DNA of 64,000 nucleotides from Stictocephala bisonia (Eukaryota; Arthropoda; Insecta; Hemiptera; Membracidae), in NCBI GenBank assembly GCA_035578905.1, contig JAQJVL010000324.1, positions 434,001 to 498,000 of the forward strand, written 5' to 3'. The notes beneath the pieces were generated by a model. The model made no database searches. It was not told the origin of the DNA and saw nothing but the letters and a program-made list of their open reading frames with translations. This document shows, piece after piece, positions 36,563 to 49,024 of this stretch (its first letter is position 1; each line of letters starts with the position of its first letter). Made by a program: the position numbers and the translations under genes.

Positions 36563-37209
36563 TGTCTGTAAATTGTTTATTCTGTAATTTGTGCCTAACC
36601 CTAATTCGAACCCAAACACTCTTACGATTCAAGGGTTATTCGTATTTTTGTAATAAAGTTGAACACTTCCATACTTCAAAGGGAAGCTCCATATTCAATT
36701 TTAAAAAGCCTTAGTTTTTGCTCAAAACAGCACTATAGGATTTTGTATATTAACGAAGGGACCCCCTGTATGTGATTACTGTGAATTTACGCTAGGCCCG
36801 ATTGGAACTCGAGAAGTACATTCGTCGATGCTTATATGAGATGATCGTTTCTCTGTGCCCCATTTTCGCTACACCAATTGGTTCGTGTTGGTTACCTTTT
36901 TAGCCTCTGATGACATTTATAATCAGAAATATTTTGTTTCGATCTGTTCGTATTTTAAATGCCAGTATGTCATTATGACATTTGAAATATTATGAACAAT
37001 AACTTTGGTCACATAATAAAGTTGATGTTTAAATTATCTCCGTAACACCATTAAACTAATTTTAACGTTACCTATGTTTTTCTTTTCTTTAAAATTTCTC
37101 TTAAATCTAAATTGGACGAAAGTGAAGTTTTTCAAATTAATTAATTTACCATTGAGAATGATTTTATTTCTCCTTTTTTAGAAAAATATAAACATTAAAC
37201 ATACACATA

Positions 37210-37251
<42 letters not shown>

Positions 37252-37369
37252 TTTATGTTTTAAATATTATTCATTGTTGTTTAAATATTCTTATCGTGAT
37301 AATACTAATCACCAATCATTTAATTATTACAATAATATACCAGTAGTTAAATCGATCAACTCTACTTAA
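36563..37369. other. Intergenic with (TA)n
   Basis: No gene is seen. A TA microsatellite of about 18 units lies at 37213-37250. Confidence 0.6.
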
Positions 37370-37890
37370 CGAGACGGAAGCAGATGAGGGATTCCAAACA
37401 TCACAGTCCATCTGTCTCGGGATAAATAACACATGACCTTTCGCCCAAAACTAATGACAAAGCAGTGTAGATGTACAATCCGGCCGCGGAGGACCTCGGT
37501 TCGCGGGCCCGAGCACCTGTTGACGTTTGAAAAGTTGAAGAATGTGGCTCCGAAGATGCGATCGATTTGAACGAACAAAAGTAGAGCCTATAAATTGCGG
37601 TCGGTCCTAGTTGTATTTCGACAATACTTTACAGCGTATTGCCGAAACCAGTTTGGAGGTCCTCGGTCTGTGCCAGTACTTGGCTCTACCCACTCCACTG
37701 CGAATATATCAATTTTATCAGCCATATTTATTACCCTACGCTCCGTACATCTGCGATATTCTAATCCGTACCTCCTCCCTCTTCTAATTCTCTCTCTCAC
37801 TATCTTCAATTTATCCATAGCGGGGCGGGAGGTCCTGCCGTTGAACCTGATTCCCACCAACCGGATTTGGGTTTGCCATTACACATTATG
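37370..37890. promoter_or_regulatory. CpG-rich patch, possible promoter or old coding fragment
   Basis: GC content and CG dinucleotides rise sharply (ccggccgcggagg, gcgggcccgag). A CTATAAATT box sits at about 37588, upstream of frames open on both strands (98 and 90 codons) without recognisable similarity. A CpG island upstream of an unseen gene, or a decayed transposon, are both possible. Confidence 0.3.
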
Positions 37891-39321
37891 AGACGAAGGT
37901 GTAAGAATATTTTATCTTGCACCTTGCATAAAAATAAGTTGTTGCCTACTATCGACTGAGACGATAAGACCTAACAAAAAGTACTCTAATCCAGTTCAAC
38001 ATTTGCGTATCAAATTTGGTTTGATTTATTTCCCATTTATCATATTTGGTGTGCATTTACTCGCCTTTATTTAAAGTATGTTTTTTAATTTGTTATAATA
38101 TCAATTAATGGCATCCAAAATTACCTTTATAATAAAAAATTGACTTAAAGTACCATTCGTCATGCAATTTCGGAAAAAGGCAATAAATAAAACATGGTCA
38201 TTATGTCAATTCTAGTAAGGACCGTATTACAAATTGTTCACTGAACACTGCCAGCAGGATCTTCAAACTGTAGTATACCAATAAATTTTTAATTCGGATG
38301 GATAAGAAGAAATATTGGAGAAATAATCTGTCTAAATAAACTTAGATGAACTTAAAACATCTTTTAAGTTAATTTGTGATGAATTCAATACGAAATATAA
38401 CATAAAATCAAATAAAGTGCGATTGCACACGAGACAAATTAAAAATGTCCATTAACTTTAAACCTGCATTTAAAGGCACATATCTAATTTGAAAAGTCGA
38501 ATTAATATCTTTATTCTAAAATGTATTTCTTCTTCTTTTTTTGCTATGCAGATTTATAAAACAGGTAACTAACTATACAGACTGCTCATGGTGCACGAAC
38601 ACTAAATGAGTTGCTTGTAGGGACAGTACCTGGCACAAACACTCTACCTGCAGGTCCGTGTGTGCGGTGTTGCCATAATGAGACTGGGAGGCGCCATTCC
38701 CGTATCACTTTTAGCCCTTCCGAAGAATGGTTCGTGGCAACCGCGCTCAGCCCACAAACGCTCATTACGCTGCAAAGCTGAAAGATAGTATAACTTATTG
38801 CAGAGAAACATACACGGTATCACACATGTCAATATAAAATGTGTTATACTAGTGTTAAAATCATTTTAATTATTTATCATCCATTCAAACACACAAATTT
38901 GTCAATCACACGGTCATTCAGTCATGTTGACATCAGGCTTCACTGAACTACTGAAAATAGCGTGACACTGTTTTTAGCGTGGAGACGAACAATCTAAATA
39001 ATTATTTTGCCTGTGTCTAATTGGAGCTCCATCACACCATCAGAGTTCCGTATCCGATCTATACGTTTGCTGAACCTTATACGTAAACTCTTTGATCATA
39101 CAACGTTAACAATCAATAAAAATAAACCAAACTGTTCGAATTTCTCCGAATATTACTTTAAGATGTGATTGTTCATTAGAGTACTAAACTAAATAGATTT
39201 TCTTAAGCGAATTTTGTCATAATTCGATAATTATTGTGTTCTCACAGAAAGCATTTGATAATTAATGCTTACCTTATTTGACAGCACTCTAGAAAGAGGA
39301 CCAGAGACTGGATAATGATAT
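37891..39321. other. Intergenic
   Basis: No gene is seen. A GC-richer patch at 38625-38800 is unexplained. Confidence 0.5.
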
Positions 39322-40890
39322 TATAGTCCGAATAAAATAACTTTGGTACTGACGGAAAAGCCACGCGCCGTTGGTCTGAAATGACAAAACTCTGAGTTTT
39401 AATTTGCTGCCAAACTTAAAATAACTAAGGAATAATTTTCAAACTAATTGTTTAGTGTCCACCATGTTATATTACTTAAGAAAAAATTATGCTGGAGATA
39501 TTGCTTGAACTAATTTGCTGTTTATAGTGATATTTGTGTTTAAAAACATATTTTTATGAGTGAAATTGCGCGTGAGTCATCTTTAACTTGTAACTGTAGC
39601 GAGAATAATAAAAATAAAATTATTTATTATGGATGGAGACAGTTTGATTCATTATGATTAGTTTGATATAAGACTGGTTTAGTAATTCAAACAAGTTAAT
39701 GAGAAATAAATTTTTTTGTAAACCCTTGCAAACTTGGTAACGACAAACAATAGACAACATTTCTTGAAACCTAAATTAATTGTGTTATTTAAGTGACAGT
39801 AAAATCGAACTCTCATATATAATAAATTTGTCTTGATCTACGAAGAATGTTTTTAGTGGTTTTCAAATCTAGATTGTCAACAAGGCGGTGGTGATACCAC
39901 ACGCTCGTTGTACAGTCACTGGCTCAACTCTGTCATCTTCCACTGCAAACTCAAGGCCAAGGCCTTCTTGTCAGTTACTAATATAATATTAAGTAACATT
40001 TATAAGGGCCTAAATATTAGCATTTCACTAAACACTGATAATTATATATACACTGTATCCTATAACATTATCGTAACATCTAAATAAAGCTTGTAATAGC
40101 TCTAAAACTAAATAACTGTAATAAAAATAAACTGGTGATTAAACTATACCAAGCACTGTTAAATCGATTAGGAACTGAACACAAGCACACCTCAAAGTCA
40201 ACTAACTCACCTTAATTCTTACTGGATAAACATTTCTTATCTGGAAAATCGTCGAAACGCTTGTGATGAATATTCCGTGTACACTTTCCCTTGAGCAGAG
40301 TATACCTTACGCGTCCGACACAGACTTGATGTAAACGAATTATGAGTTTACTTCATCATCTCTTTATTATTTTTCTGCATGTCTTATTAGTGCCACAGTA
40401 TTATTTTACTAATACATAAACAACACAGTTAATCTTTGCTCAACGAAATTTTGTATAGCGTTTGTCATTAACGAGTTTGCAAAGGTAAAAAAAAATTAAT
40501 TTCTCATTTTAACTTGTAAGAATTATTAAACCAGTCTTATACCAAACTAATCACAATGAACTAAACTGTCATCCATACACAAGAAATAATTTTATTATTA
40601 TTATTATTCTCGCTACAGTGTCAGTTTAAAGACGACTCACGCGCAATTTCACTCATAAAAACGTGTTCTTAAACACATATATCATTATAAAAAGCAAATT
40701 AGTTCAAGCAAAATCTCCAGAATATTTTTTTCTACAGAATATAACATAGTGAACACTATAGAATTAGTTTGAAAATTATTGCTTGATTATTTTAAGTTTG
40801 ATAGCAAATTAAAACTCAGAGTTTTTTCATTACAGACCAGCGGTGCGTGGCCGTTCTTACTAGTACCAAAGTTATTTTATTCGGACTATA
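39322..40890. mobile_element. 1.57-kb DNA transposon with ~430-bp terminal inverted repeats
   Basis: The left terminus tatagtccgaataaaataac is mirrored by gttattttattcggactata. Complementarity continues with roughly 80% identity from 39322-39770 to about 40434-40890: for example, tttttatgagtgaaattgcg on the left and cgcaatttcactcataaaaa on the right. About 660 bp of unrelated spacer separates the arms. No transposase frame exists. The ends could adjoin a TA target. Confidence 0.85.
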
Positions 40891-40959
40891 GGAATGCAAA
40901 TGACCACTGTGTGGGTGGGTCAAAAACTGCTTAAAGTTTTTAGATCTATACAGGTCTAT

Positions 40960-42403
40960 ATAGGTTGTCCAATTTATTTCTATGGTTACAGATGGTATTA
41001 ATGATGGGAAGTGTGCGTCTGGGTTGTTTTTGGATAGTTGTAAGGCATTTGATATTGTTGATCATGACATTTTATTAAGTATCTTATTGAAAAAAGTATA
41101 AGAGGCTTAATAGATAAATGGTTTCGATCATATTTAAGTAATAGAAAGCAATATGTAAGAGTAGGATATGTTCTGAGTGAAGTAGGTATTGTTAAATATG
41201 GCATCCCCCAGGAATCAATACTTGGTGAAGTCTTGTTTATTATACACATAAATAGTTTGTTCCAACGAAAGTTTCGAGGTATTTTATCATATTTTGCAGA
41301 TGATACCTCCCTTTGTTATATAGGAAGCACATGGGAGGAAGAAAGACAAGCAATGGTTGAGGACTTGACTGTGCTCAAGTGGTGGTTTTTGGTGCATAAA
41401 ATGCAACTTAGTGTAGAAAACACTAAATTACATCAATTTTAATCTAAGAGGATCTAAAAATTTTCAACATCACATTATATATGTATTAATTGTTTAAATG
41501 GAAATATTGAATATGATAGCTGTAAAGTTGTGCAAAGAGTTTAATCTGTAAAATATTTAGGAGTAAATATAAATCAGAATTTAACCTGGAAGAACCATAT
41601 AAGTATGATAAAAAATAAGTTAAATAGTGTAATAAGAACTTTTTATTTTTTAAGAACAATTTGTCCAGAAGTAGTTCTTAGGACAGTTTATTTTTCTCTT
41701 GCCCATAGTGGGATGGGATTTGCTGTATCAGCTTGGGGAGGGACATACCAAACAAATATAGTGCCTATTTATTTAATGCAAAAACGCTTTGTAAGATTAA
41801 TAAGGAATACACATAGGCATGAGCACACAATGCCACTTATAGGAATTTAAAAGTGTTGCCTTTGAAAAATTTATAGGTTTTTAAAATAATGAAAGTTTTC
41901 TTTTCAAAAAGTGATGATGGAATAGAAAATAATAGAGCAGCTATTTTTGAAACAAACTATGAAATTCAAATCAATTCGATATAGGTACCAAAGCCAAACA
42001 CTATATTTAAAAAAACACATAATTTTATTACCCCTAGAATTTTCAACGAAATTCCTGATGAAATAAAAAATTTACCATCAAATAGACTACTTATAAAAAA
42101 ATTGAAGAAATGGCTATTGTGTTTAGAAATTGTAGATTTTCTTTTCAACATTCTACAGTAGTGTAAAAAACGAAAATATATTAAATACAAACAACAAGAT
42201 AAGTAAAAACAAAGTTATTAATGTAAAATGCACATATTTCTTGTAATTCTCAGTATTTGTGTATGAGATATTAAGTGTATTACCTCTGATCTCTTTTAAA
42301 CTATTTGGTTATGTTTAATATTTATGTAGCCTCAAAAGGGCTATACCTTGATGTACTATATTATGTATTGTTTCTTCCATAAAAAATAAATAAATAAAAT
42401 TTC
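40960..42403 (+). pseudogene. Non-LTR retrotransposon fragment (reverse transcriptase ORF, broken)
   Basis: Three-frame reading gives reverse transcriptase signatures in order: GLFLDSCKAFDIVDHDILL (about 41018-41080), RGLIDKWFRSYLSNRKQYV, GIPQESILGEVLF (a degraded GxPQGS..GP), and FADDTSLCY (about 41295-41325) with the catalytic DD kept. A YLGVNINQNLTWKNHI block, a W-G...QKRFVRLI block and a terminal FNEIPDEIKNLP tail follow. Frameshifts (near 41095, 41440 and 41850) and stops make it inactive. The 3' end is a (TAAA)n tail at 42380-42402. It is 5'-truncated close to the right end of the inverted-repeat transposon. CR1/Jockey-type affinity is inferred. Confidence 0.85.
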
Positions 42404-44648
42404 ATAGCAACATAGTATTTTGTTTTCTATTGTAACTGTGATGTACTGTATATGTGTATGTATATATATTGTTTTACTGCAAACACATTGTATTGTATTG
42501 TGAAGCTCTGGAAGAACAATACAAAATAATTATTATTATTTTTAGGTCTTAGGTCTCTTTTAAGTCAAGTGTTTTTGCCTGCAAGTGCCCGTTTTTTGCA
42601 TCACATTAATAAATTTGGGAAACAATTGGATACATCTACACGTAGCTTCCGGAAACAATCTAATTAACTAAAATGTTGGCTTTTAAAGTCAATAAATCTG
42701 ACCTATAGTTTGTGTTGTGGATTCTACAGTAAATTCCTCAACGTCTTTGGTCACTTTGCTGATAAGATTTTTTAGGTCCTAGATTCGATCATCTGTTGAA
42801 TGTTGAGTAATACATTCATTTTATTACTTTAGCCAAATATAGTGAACCAACTATCAGTTTGTGTTTCTTAGTAAAAACGTTGTTATTTTTAACTTTTGTT
42901 CCATCTACATGGATTATAATAAAATGTAAATTTTATTCAATGTATAATTGATAAAATAAATGCCAGTTACATTCTGGAATTTACGTAGACTATATACAAT
43001 AAAGAAGCAAACAAACTAAATAAAACGTGCGTTCGCTTAAAACCCAGATTAAGGGCTTGATAAACTGAAATGTGGAATACTTCTGTTCACCCAGTCACAC
43101 TTAACATTTAAATCCGCCCAGAATGTCTCCATTCATTAACTTGTCAAATAAAGTGGAATGCGGACCTAACTTCAAACTCACCTCTCGCCTTGTGTGGTCG
43201 TACTTGGGGTTGTCAGGTTCAGGAGTTACGGGGGAATTATGCACAGTTTGTCTTCCCTTGAGTGCTCAAGCATGTGCATCTGCACCAATTTGTGTCACCC
43301 GGTCACGTACATCCGGCCCGACACTGAACATATTTGTACATTTGTAAACTATACGAAGAAAAAGAAATCAACTAGGTATATTTTTTCTTAGAACAAAAGT
43401 ATTGGTTCGAGTATTTTATTTCTTAACGGAAAAGGAATTTCAACGACCGTCGGTACAATCAAAGTATATTGGTGTGAAATCTATTGAACGTTTCAATCAG
43501 TTTACATGTTACGTTTTTTGCTAATTTCCTTCCTAACCTTACTCCTTATACCCATTCCTCATGGACTATTCATCTTTGCGAGGAACTTATTCAGACATGG
43601 TAAGAGGGCGAAAAATCGATGTATCGATGACTACAGAACTGTAGTCATTGGATGTATACTACTCTAACTGAATCGCTCTCGGAGCGGGCGAAACGTAGCG
43701 AACGGTATCAGGAGTAAGGGGAAGGTTCCCCCACCACAGTCCTGTGGACACAGACCGCGCGGCACTGTTTTGCATGGCATTCCTGACATAATCCCTTCCT
43801 TTTCGTCATAGTTTATGAATACATAGTTTATGAATTGATAACTTATGAGTCCACGAAATAGTTAACGAATATGCCTTCGTATGGTGTTGTTATGGTGGGA
43901 TAAGGAACCATTTTTATTTATGCGGAGTTAAATTAAGGCATTCTTAAACCATTTACAGTACAGTACACCTCAGTATTGGTAATTAATTATTTAATAGTAT
44001 CAACAGAAATATTAAGCGGTCTGCCGGGTTTATTTTTGTAGACACGATTGTAACAAAATTTTTATTTATTTTTAATGTTTTAATTAGTAGGTCTTAAGTC
44101 AATTTATATATAGATGTGTGAGTTTGATTTTATCTTTTGTATTGTTATTTATTTTTATGGTTTTATGAAAAATAATCTCATATGGCAAAACATTTGAAAT
44201 TTAAACTAACGTTTCTTTTATATCTGGACAACAATTCCACATGAACTGACCATCATACAGTTATTTAATGATGTTCATTACCGTATTATTTCGTATAGAA
44301 ATAATGTTTTGATTTCCAACACATTTTCATTAGTCTACTTAGACTTCAGTTTGCAGATTAAAATGATAAAATATTTAAGTAATAATTCAACAAGCAAGAT
44401 TGCAAAATTACTCTTAAATGTATTTTATGATATAAATTACGATTCACCTACCACCTTGGGTTTATAATGTTTATGGTGGTGTAAGCATTGATTCTTTGTA
44501 GTATTCTATTGACATTTCTCATTGATGAGAGTTGGCACGCGAATAATGTAGGGTAGTCCCCTTATTTAAAATTTATTTTAACGAAATTTGTATATTACTG
44601 TTTAAATGTTTATCCCACAGCAAAGCACAATGAAATAAGTAGTTGCAC
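42404..44648. other. Intergenic
   Basis: No gene is recognised. GC-richer patches at 43110-43330 and 43660-43790 are unexplained; frames there (74 and 65 codons) lack similarity. Confidence 0.5.
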
Positions 44649-44763
44649 AAACTTAACTTACAAACTTAACTTACAAACTTAACTTACAAACTTAACTTAC
44701 AAACCTAACTTACAAACTTAACTTACAAACTTAACTTACAAACTTAACTTACAAACTTAACCT
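44649..44763. repeat. 13-bp tandem repeat, ~9 copies
   Basis: aaacttaacttac repeated head to tail with one C variant. Confidence 0.95.
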
Positions 44764-44914
44764 GCAGCTAAATTGTATTAAAATTGTTACATTGGAAATC
44801 ACGTCTTTTCATAATTTAGTTAACAAAATGATATTTTATTTTGTGAGTTACAAGAAATTCCTAGAGTTAATAGCATTTCCAAAAATGTAAACTCTTTATC
44901 CAAATATTTTTGTT

Positions 44915-45302
44915 TGTAATCATGTTAGTATTATATTTTTTCTAATAGCTCATCTAATTGTAATCATGTTAGTTTTACATTTTTTCTAATAGCTCATCTA
45001 ATTGTAATCATGTTAATTTTACATTTTTTTCCAATAGCTCATCTAATTGTAATCATGTTAATTTAAAATTTTTTCTAATACCTCATCTAATTGTAATCAT
45101 GTTAATTTTAATTTTTTTCTAATAGCTCATCTAATTGTAATCATGTTAATTTTACATTTTTTCTAATAGCTCATCTAATTGTAATCATGTTAATTTTACA
45201 TTTTTCTAATAGCTCATCTAATTGTAATCATGTTAATTTTACATTTTTTCTAATAGCTCATCTAATTGTAATCATGTTAATTTTACATTTTTTCTAATAG
45301 TT
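44915..45302. repeat. 44-bp tandem array, ~9 copies
   Basis: ctcatctaattgtaatcatg, then ttaattttacattttttcta, then atag repeats every 43-44 bp. It lies about 200 bp left of the long direct repeat. Confidence 0.95.
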
Positions 45303-45502
45303 AGGAAGGATTTAAATTAAAGTCAATAATTAGTGAAAAAAATATGTATTGCAATTTTTTCGTTGTATTATTAAACATTGTATTATTAAATAGATCCGTT
45401 TTCCAGAGGTCCACAAAACCCGGAACTGTAGCAACTATTGTGGACAAATGCTAAAAAAGGAAGAGATTTAAGCCATCAGACAGTTTATAATATGTAAGTT
45501 TG

Positions 45503-47034
45503 TGAGTGTGATTAAACATTTTATCATCATGTTTCATCATTGTTTATATATTGTTATAAAATGTCAGACGAAATATAGTCTCGACAACACCGTGCGTCAG
45601 AGCTTCACTCAAACGCCACTAAGCGCGCTTATGTCAGGTCGGCAGACTAATCAAATCAAGTATAAACAAATTACTGGCACAAATTTTCCTTTTGCATGAT
45701 ATGAATATTATTAAACATATTTCCTTGTTTTTGTCCAAACTCGCATTTCTCAGTTTCTATATGTCTAGCAAGGGATGCTTCAAGGTTCAGCTCTTGAGGC
45801 TTTTCTTTATAATGCTCTTATAAGATCTACCTAATAGTATGGGTTCACAAAAGATGTTCCCTGTATGAAAATAACACAGACACTTTATGCGATAAAACTG
45901 CCAGTTAACACATACAATTTAACTACCACTAATTGGCTCTCCACTGGAAGGTGTATGCTTCTATAATAATATGGGTACTTGATATCATAATGTTGCCAGA
46001 AAACCTTTGACGGATAGTTTAACACTGAATGAAATTTCTTTGGTTTTCACCCAAAACCTTATTTTAAATCTTTCTACATTTCACTCTCTTGATTTTGTTT
46101 ATAAATCATGTTTGGGCAATCTCTATGGACGTGTGCCAGCACAGCATGTCGGCCCAAGTGATACAGCAATAGCAGGCTTACACAAGAACGTCGAACTTAA
46201 GTCGTTCGTAAATAAAAGTATAACAGCTCTATTTCTACTATAAATCTATATTTCTGTTAAAATACAAACTTTTATTAAAGTATTAATGTTAATGAGTACT
46301 GGTTTAAATAGTTAGTAATCTGTATAACAAAATTTGAAGTATAATTTTTATGAGTTATTTTATGATAATATAAGTATAATATAAGTTATTTTATGAGCCT
46401 AAGTAAAGAAAGGGATACTTACGAGTTTTGGTGGTACAGGACAGGCGCCTGCCTACTCCACCCACATGGGGCTCGTAGGCAATCATGCCCCTCTTGGGAC
46501 AAAGCGAGGAGGCAAGCAATATGGGCGCACAAAAACCGGTGTAATAGTCAAGAGAGTTTTACAGCTTTGTAATGCGTTTCCCGGGCATAAATCCGTTTGA
46601 TGCCCTTTTCTTGGCCTTACTCTCCTTCCAACTTATCGGCTAATATATGGCCCTCCCCTCCCTTCGTAGACCTTTGTCCGCACTGGACAAGACCTTCAGC
46701 CCTTTATGGCCTTTTTATTGTTTCACGGGTCGTGGACATATGTGGGGGGTAGGACTACTGAGATATGCAGCTGTTGGACATGGAAAAATTGTGATAATTG
46801 TCAGAGTGGCACGCCTTTTGTTATGACTGCCAAGGTGGTGTTAGTGGTATTTTGTTTTACTAAACTAGTGAGCATAAAAAGACGACGTGACTAAAAAATA
46901 CATCCATGAATGATGAAAACGTATTATATATATAATAAAACGTATGCATAAGGAGGGGTTTATCAGCCACCAGTACTACAAAGAGGTTAGGCGGACAAAC
47001 TATACTCTGTCCAATAATTGAAGGCTGTTGAAAA
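45503..47034. repeat. Long direct repeat X, copy 1 (flanks the retroelement on the left)
   Basis: About 1.53 kb matches 54380-55924 at roughly 98% identity by eye, with scattered substitutions and two 5-bp indels. Similarity starts abruptly at tgagtgtgattaaac and ends at ggctgttgaaaa. Its short frames (45502-45699, 46007-46243, 46706-46894) are shared by both copies but resemble no protein family. It could be the upstream part of a very long LTR, or host or repeat DNA duplicated around the insertion. I favour the latter because the next base begins a TGT...ACA unit that ends beside a primer-binding site. Confidence 0.9.
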
Positions 47035-47606
47035 TGTAAATGACAAGTGTAAATAGTTTATTGATATTTATATTTTATTTATATATCAATTATTTCTTAT
47101 ATAATTATATATTAACAATAAACATGAATTGTAAGACGTAGAATAAACTAGTTAAGCAACGCCAGCGGAAGCACTTATCAAGAACTGTTTATTCCTAACA
47201 AATAAGAATACGTGCCGCTGTGCCGTCCAGCAAACTGTACCATGTACTATTTACTTGTACTATGATTTTGTTGATTTTTCCACTGTAACGGGTGATTCCT
47301 AATGAGCTTTTCGTTCTCCAAGCAAGAGCAGTCTATCATGAACTCCCGAGTAGCTTAAATCGCGCTCTCGTAATCTCACATCTTATTCTATTTCAATTTC
47401 TATTTCTGTTCCAAGTCTTAATTACTACTTCCATTTATACAACTATTAATTCTAAAGTTACTATTTCTATTAATTACTATATTAGGAATCACTCGACTAT
47501 AATTATTCGAACTGTGTGTGTTATTATTTGAACAATACACGAACTTACATTCTACTTCAAGAGTTTTATTTCATAATTTGTGCAACCCAAGTACCGGCCC
47601 GTAACA
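47035..47606 (+). mobile_element. Candidate 5' LTR of the Gypsy-like element (572 bp)
   Basis: The unit begins TGTAAATGAC exactly where repeat X ends, and closes with CCCGTAACA six bases before the primer-binding site, giving the expected TGT...ACA termini. It holds AATAAA signals at 47117 and 47142. Its length is ordinary for Gypsy LTRs. No second copy exists in the window, so it cannot be confirmed by comparison. The alternative is a 2.1-kb LTR at 45503-47606 whose 3' partner is truncated. Confidence 0.55.
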
Positions 47607-47612
47607 TATTAT

Positions 47613-47631
47613 TGGTGGCAGCGTTTGGGAT
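47613..47631 (+). promoter_or_regulatory. Primer-binding site, tRNA-Leu-like
   Basis: TGGTGGCAGCGTTTGGGAT starts six bases after the LTR end. TGG is the complement of the tRNA CCA end, and TGGTGGCAGC...GGGAT resembles the complement of a leucine tRNA 3' end with three internal mismatches. The tRNA identity is tentative. Confidence 0.65.
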
Positions 47632-47788
47632 ACTGACAATTGACTGGTGCTAGTATTTGGACTTGTGCAATCAACTTCATGAACTTCAACATCGTTTCCA
47701 TTCTTGAGGGAGAAGATCAAGATCCAGCTTCTACTACCAATCCAGAGGGATAAATATTTCTACCCGACTTCATGTGTTCCTAACAAAG

Positions 47789-47853
47789 ATGGTTTCAGTA
47801 GTCATGATCTTCATTGTGTGGACAGTGCTTTTTGAAATTGTGCCATGTGAACT
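47789..47853 (+). CDS. env: Leader exon: signal-peptide-like start of env (spliced)
   Basis: An ATG in excellent context (A at -3, G at +4) opens a 22-codon reading beginning MVSVVMIFIVWTVLF, a strong signal-peptide-like hydrophobic core. It runs into a perfect GTGAGT donor at 47854-47859. Up to the donor there are 65 coding bases, leaving phase 2. The env acceptor at 53025 supplies exactly one base before the env frame, so splicing would join the signal peptide to env in phase. In unspliced RNA this is a short upstream ORF (stop at 47855-47857) 108 bases before gag. Subgenomic spliced env mRNA is known in errantiviruses; this exact pairing is predicted, not observed. Confidence 0.6.
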
Positions 47854-47964
47854 GTGAGTTATATATATATTATATATATATATTTAAGTCAAAACACAGA
47901 AACCTTAAAAAACTTTTAATTAGTTATAAAAATTTTTATAATAGTAATAATAATATAAAAAAAA

Positions 47965-48996
47965 ATGGCTTCTCCATCTCAAACTAATGAGACTCAAATA
48001 ACTTCTCAAAATCAAAATGTAGAAAAAATACCACAATCAGACTCTATAAGAATAGAATTGCTAGTAAACATGATTCCTAAGTTTGATGGCAACAAATTAA
48101 ATTTTTATGATTACATAGATAATTGTGATCTAGCCATGTCTCTAGTTAGCCCTATTAATAAACAAACATTATTAACCTTTATAAAAAGTAAACTAGTAGG
48201 GAACGCTAGGACTAACAGCAGAAACAGAGAATTTGAGTCTTGGGAAGATCTTAGATTCTACTTAGTCGACACTTACTCAGAAAAAAGATCACATGCCCAG
48301 TGGCAGTTAGAAATGAGCCTTTGCAAACAAGAACGTAACGAATCTGTTACATCTTATGCTAACAGACTAGAAAATTGCTTAGTTAGACTTACTAATAGTC
48401 TCGATCCTAGTCTTCCAGTAACTGCACGTAGTGCTAACGTCAACTTGCTACGTAGTCAGGCTCTAGCAATATTCTTAATTGGATTAAATAAAGAGCTAAA
48501 TATTGTTGTCAAGTCTCAAAAACCCTCGACATTAGAAGACGCTATTAGTCTTGCAGTAGCGGAGGAGAAAGAACAACTAGCTAGACGTGAAATGGACAGA
48601 CATTCTTATTCAAATATACCTCAAGCACACTCTAATTTTAACAGATTTCCTAAACCCCATAGACAAAACTACAATTTCAGACCTAATTATTACCAGAATA
48701 CAAATTTTACACAAAAACCTCAGCCTAAAATATTTACTTCACACTCAATGACTAGTACTCCAACCAGTAAATTTCACAATAGATCTCAACAATTTCAACA
48801 ACAAAACGTGAAACAATGTAGATACTGTAAGCACTTTGGTCATACCATAGAAGAGTGTAGAAAACGACAGTATAACAACTCTTTTAAACAACAAACCATA
48901 TCACCAACTCAACATCAACAAGGTAGCAACCATGGGACACCAAAACCTAATCAAGAGAGAAACAACCACATGAGAGATAGTTCAAAAAACATGTAA
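47965..48996 (+). CDS. gag: Gag polyprotein
   Basis: 343 codons starting at an ATG preceded by eight or more A residues. Residues about 30-215 have the pattern of Gypsy Gag capsid proteins: MIPKFDGNKLNFYDYIDNCD near the front, a WEDLRFYLVDTY block, and FLIGLNKELNIVVKSQKPST near residue 175-195, followed by a basic, Gln/Asn-rich linker. One CCHC zinc knuckle is intact at residues 285-298 (C-x2-C-x4-H-x4-C, CRYCKHFGHTIEEC) and would bind genomic RNA. The protein would form the retroelement particle core. It ends at TAA 48994-48996, two codons after a -1 slippery heptamer. The frame is unbroken. Confidence 0.93.
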   Translation: MASPSQTNETQITSQNQNVEKIPQSDSIRIELLVNMIPKFDGNKLNFYDYIDNCDLAMSLVSPINKQTLLTFIKSKLVGNARTNSRNREFESWEDLRFYLVDTYSEKRSHAQWQLEMSLCKQERNESVTSYANRLENCLVRLTNSLDPSLPVTARSANVNLLRSQALAIFLIGLNKELNIVVKSQKPSTLEDAISLAVAEEKEQLARREMDRHSYSNIPQAHSNFNRFPKPHRQNYNFRPNYYQNTNFTQKPQPKIFTSHSMTSTPTSKFHNRSQQFQQQNVKQCRYCKHFGHTIEECRKRQYNNSFKQQTISPTQHQQGSNHGTPKPNQERNNHMRDSSKNM

Positions 48997-49024
48997 TTCT
49001 CCCAGTTGACTGCCGAACTGTGGG
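48984..49024 (+). promoter_or_regulatory. -1 ribosomal frameshift signal (gag-pol)
   Basis: A AAA AAC at 48984-48990 lies in the gag reading phase as the canonical X XXY YYZ heptamer, just before the gag stop. Ten bases later, cccagtt (49001-49007) can pair with aactgtggg (49016-49024), a small stem with one bulge. The pol frame is -1 relative to gag. It is closed by TAG at 48978-48980 immediately upstream, so pol can only be entered here. Confidence 0.85.

Noticed and set aside
37588..37891. Host gene on either strand at the CpG patch
   Set aside because: Frames of 90-98 codons overlap on opposite strands with no recognisable protein; kept only as a possible regulatory region.
46706..46894. 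Conserved 62-codon frame present in both X copies
   Set aside because: Conservation is explained by the 98% identity of the duplicated DNA; GC-neutral, no family similarity, no evidence of selection visible.
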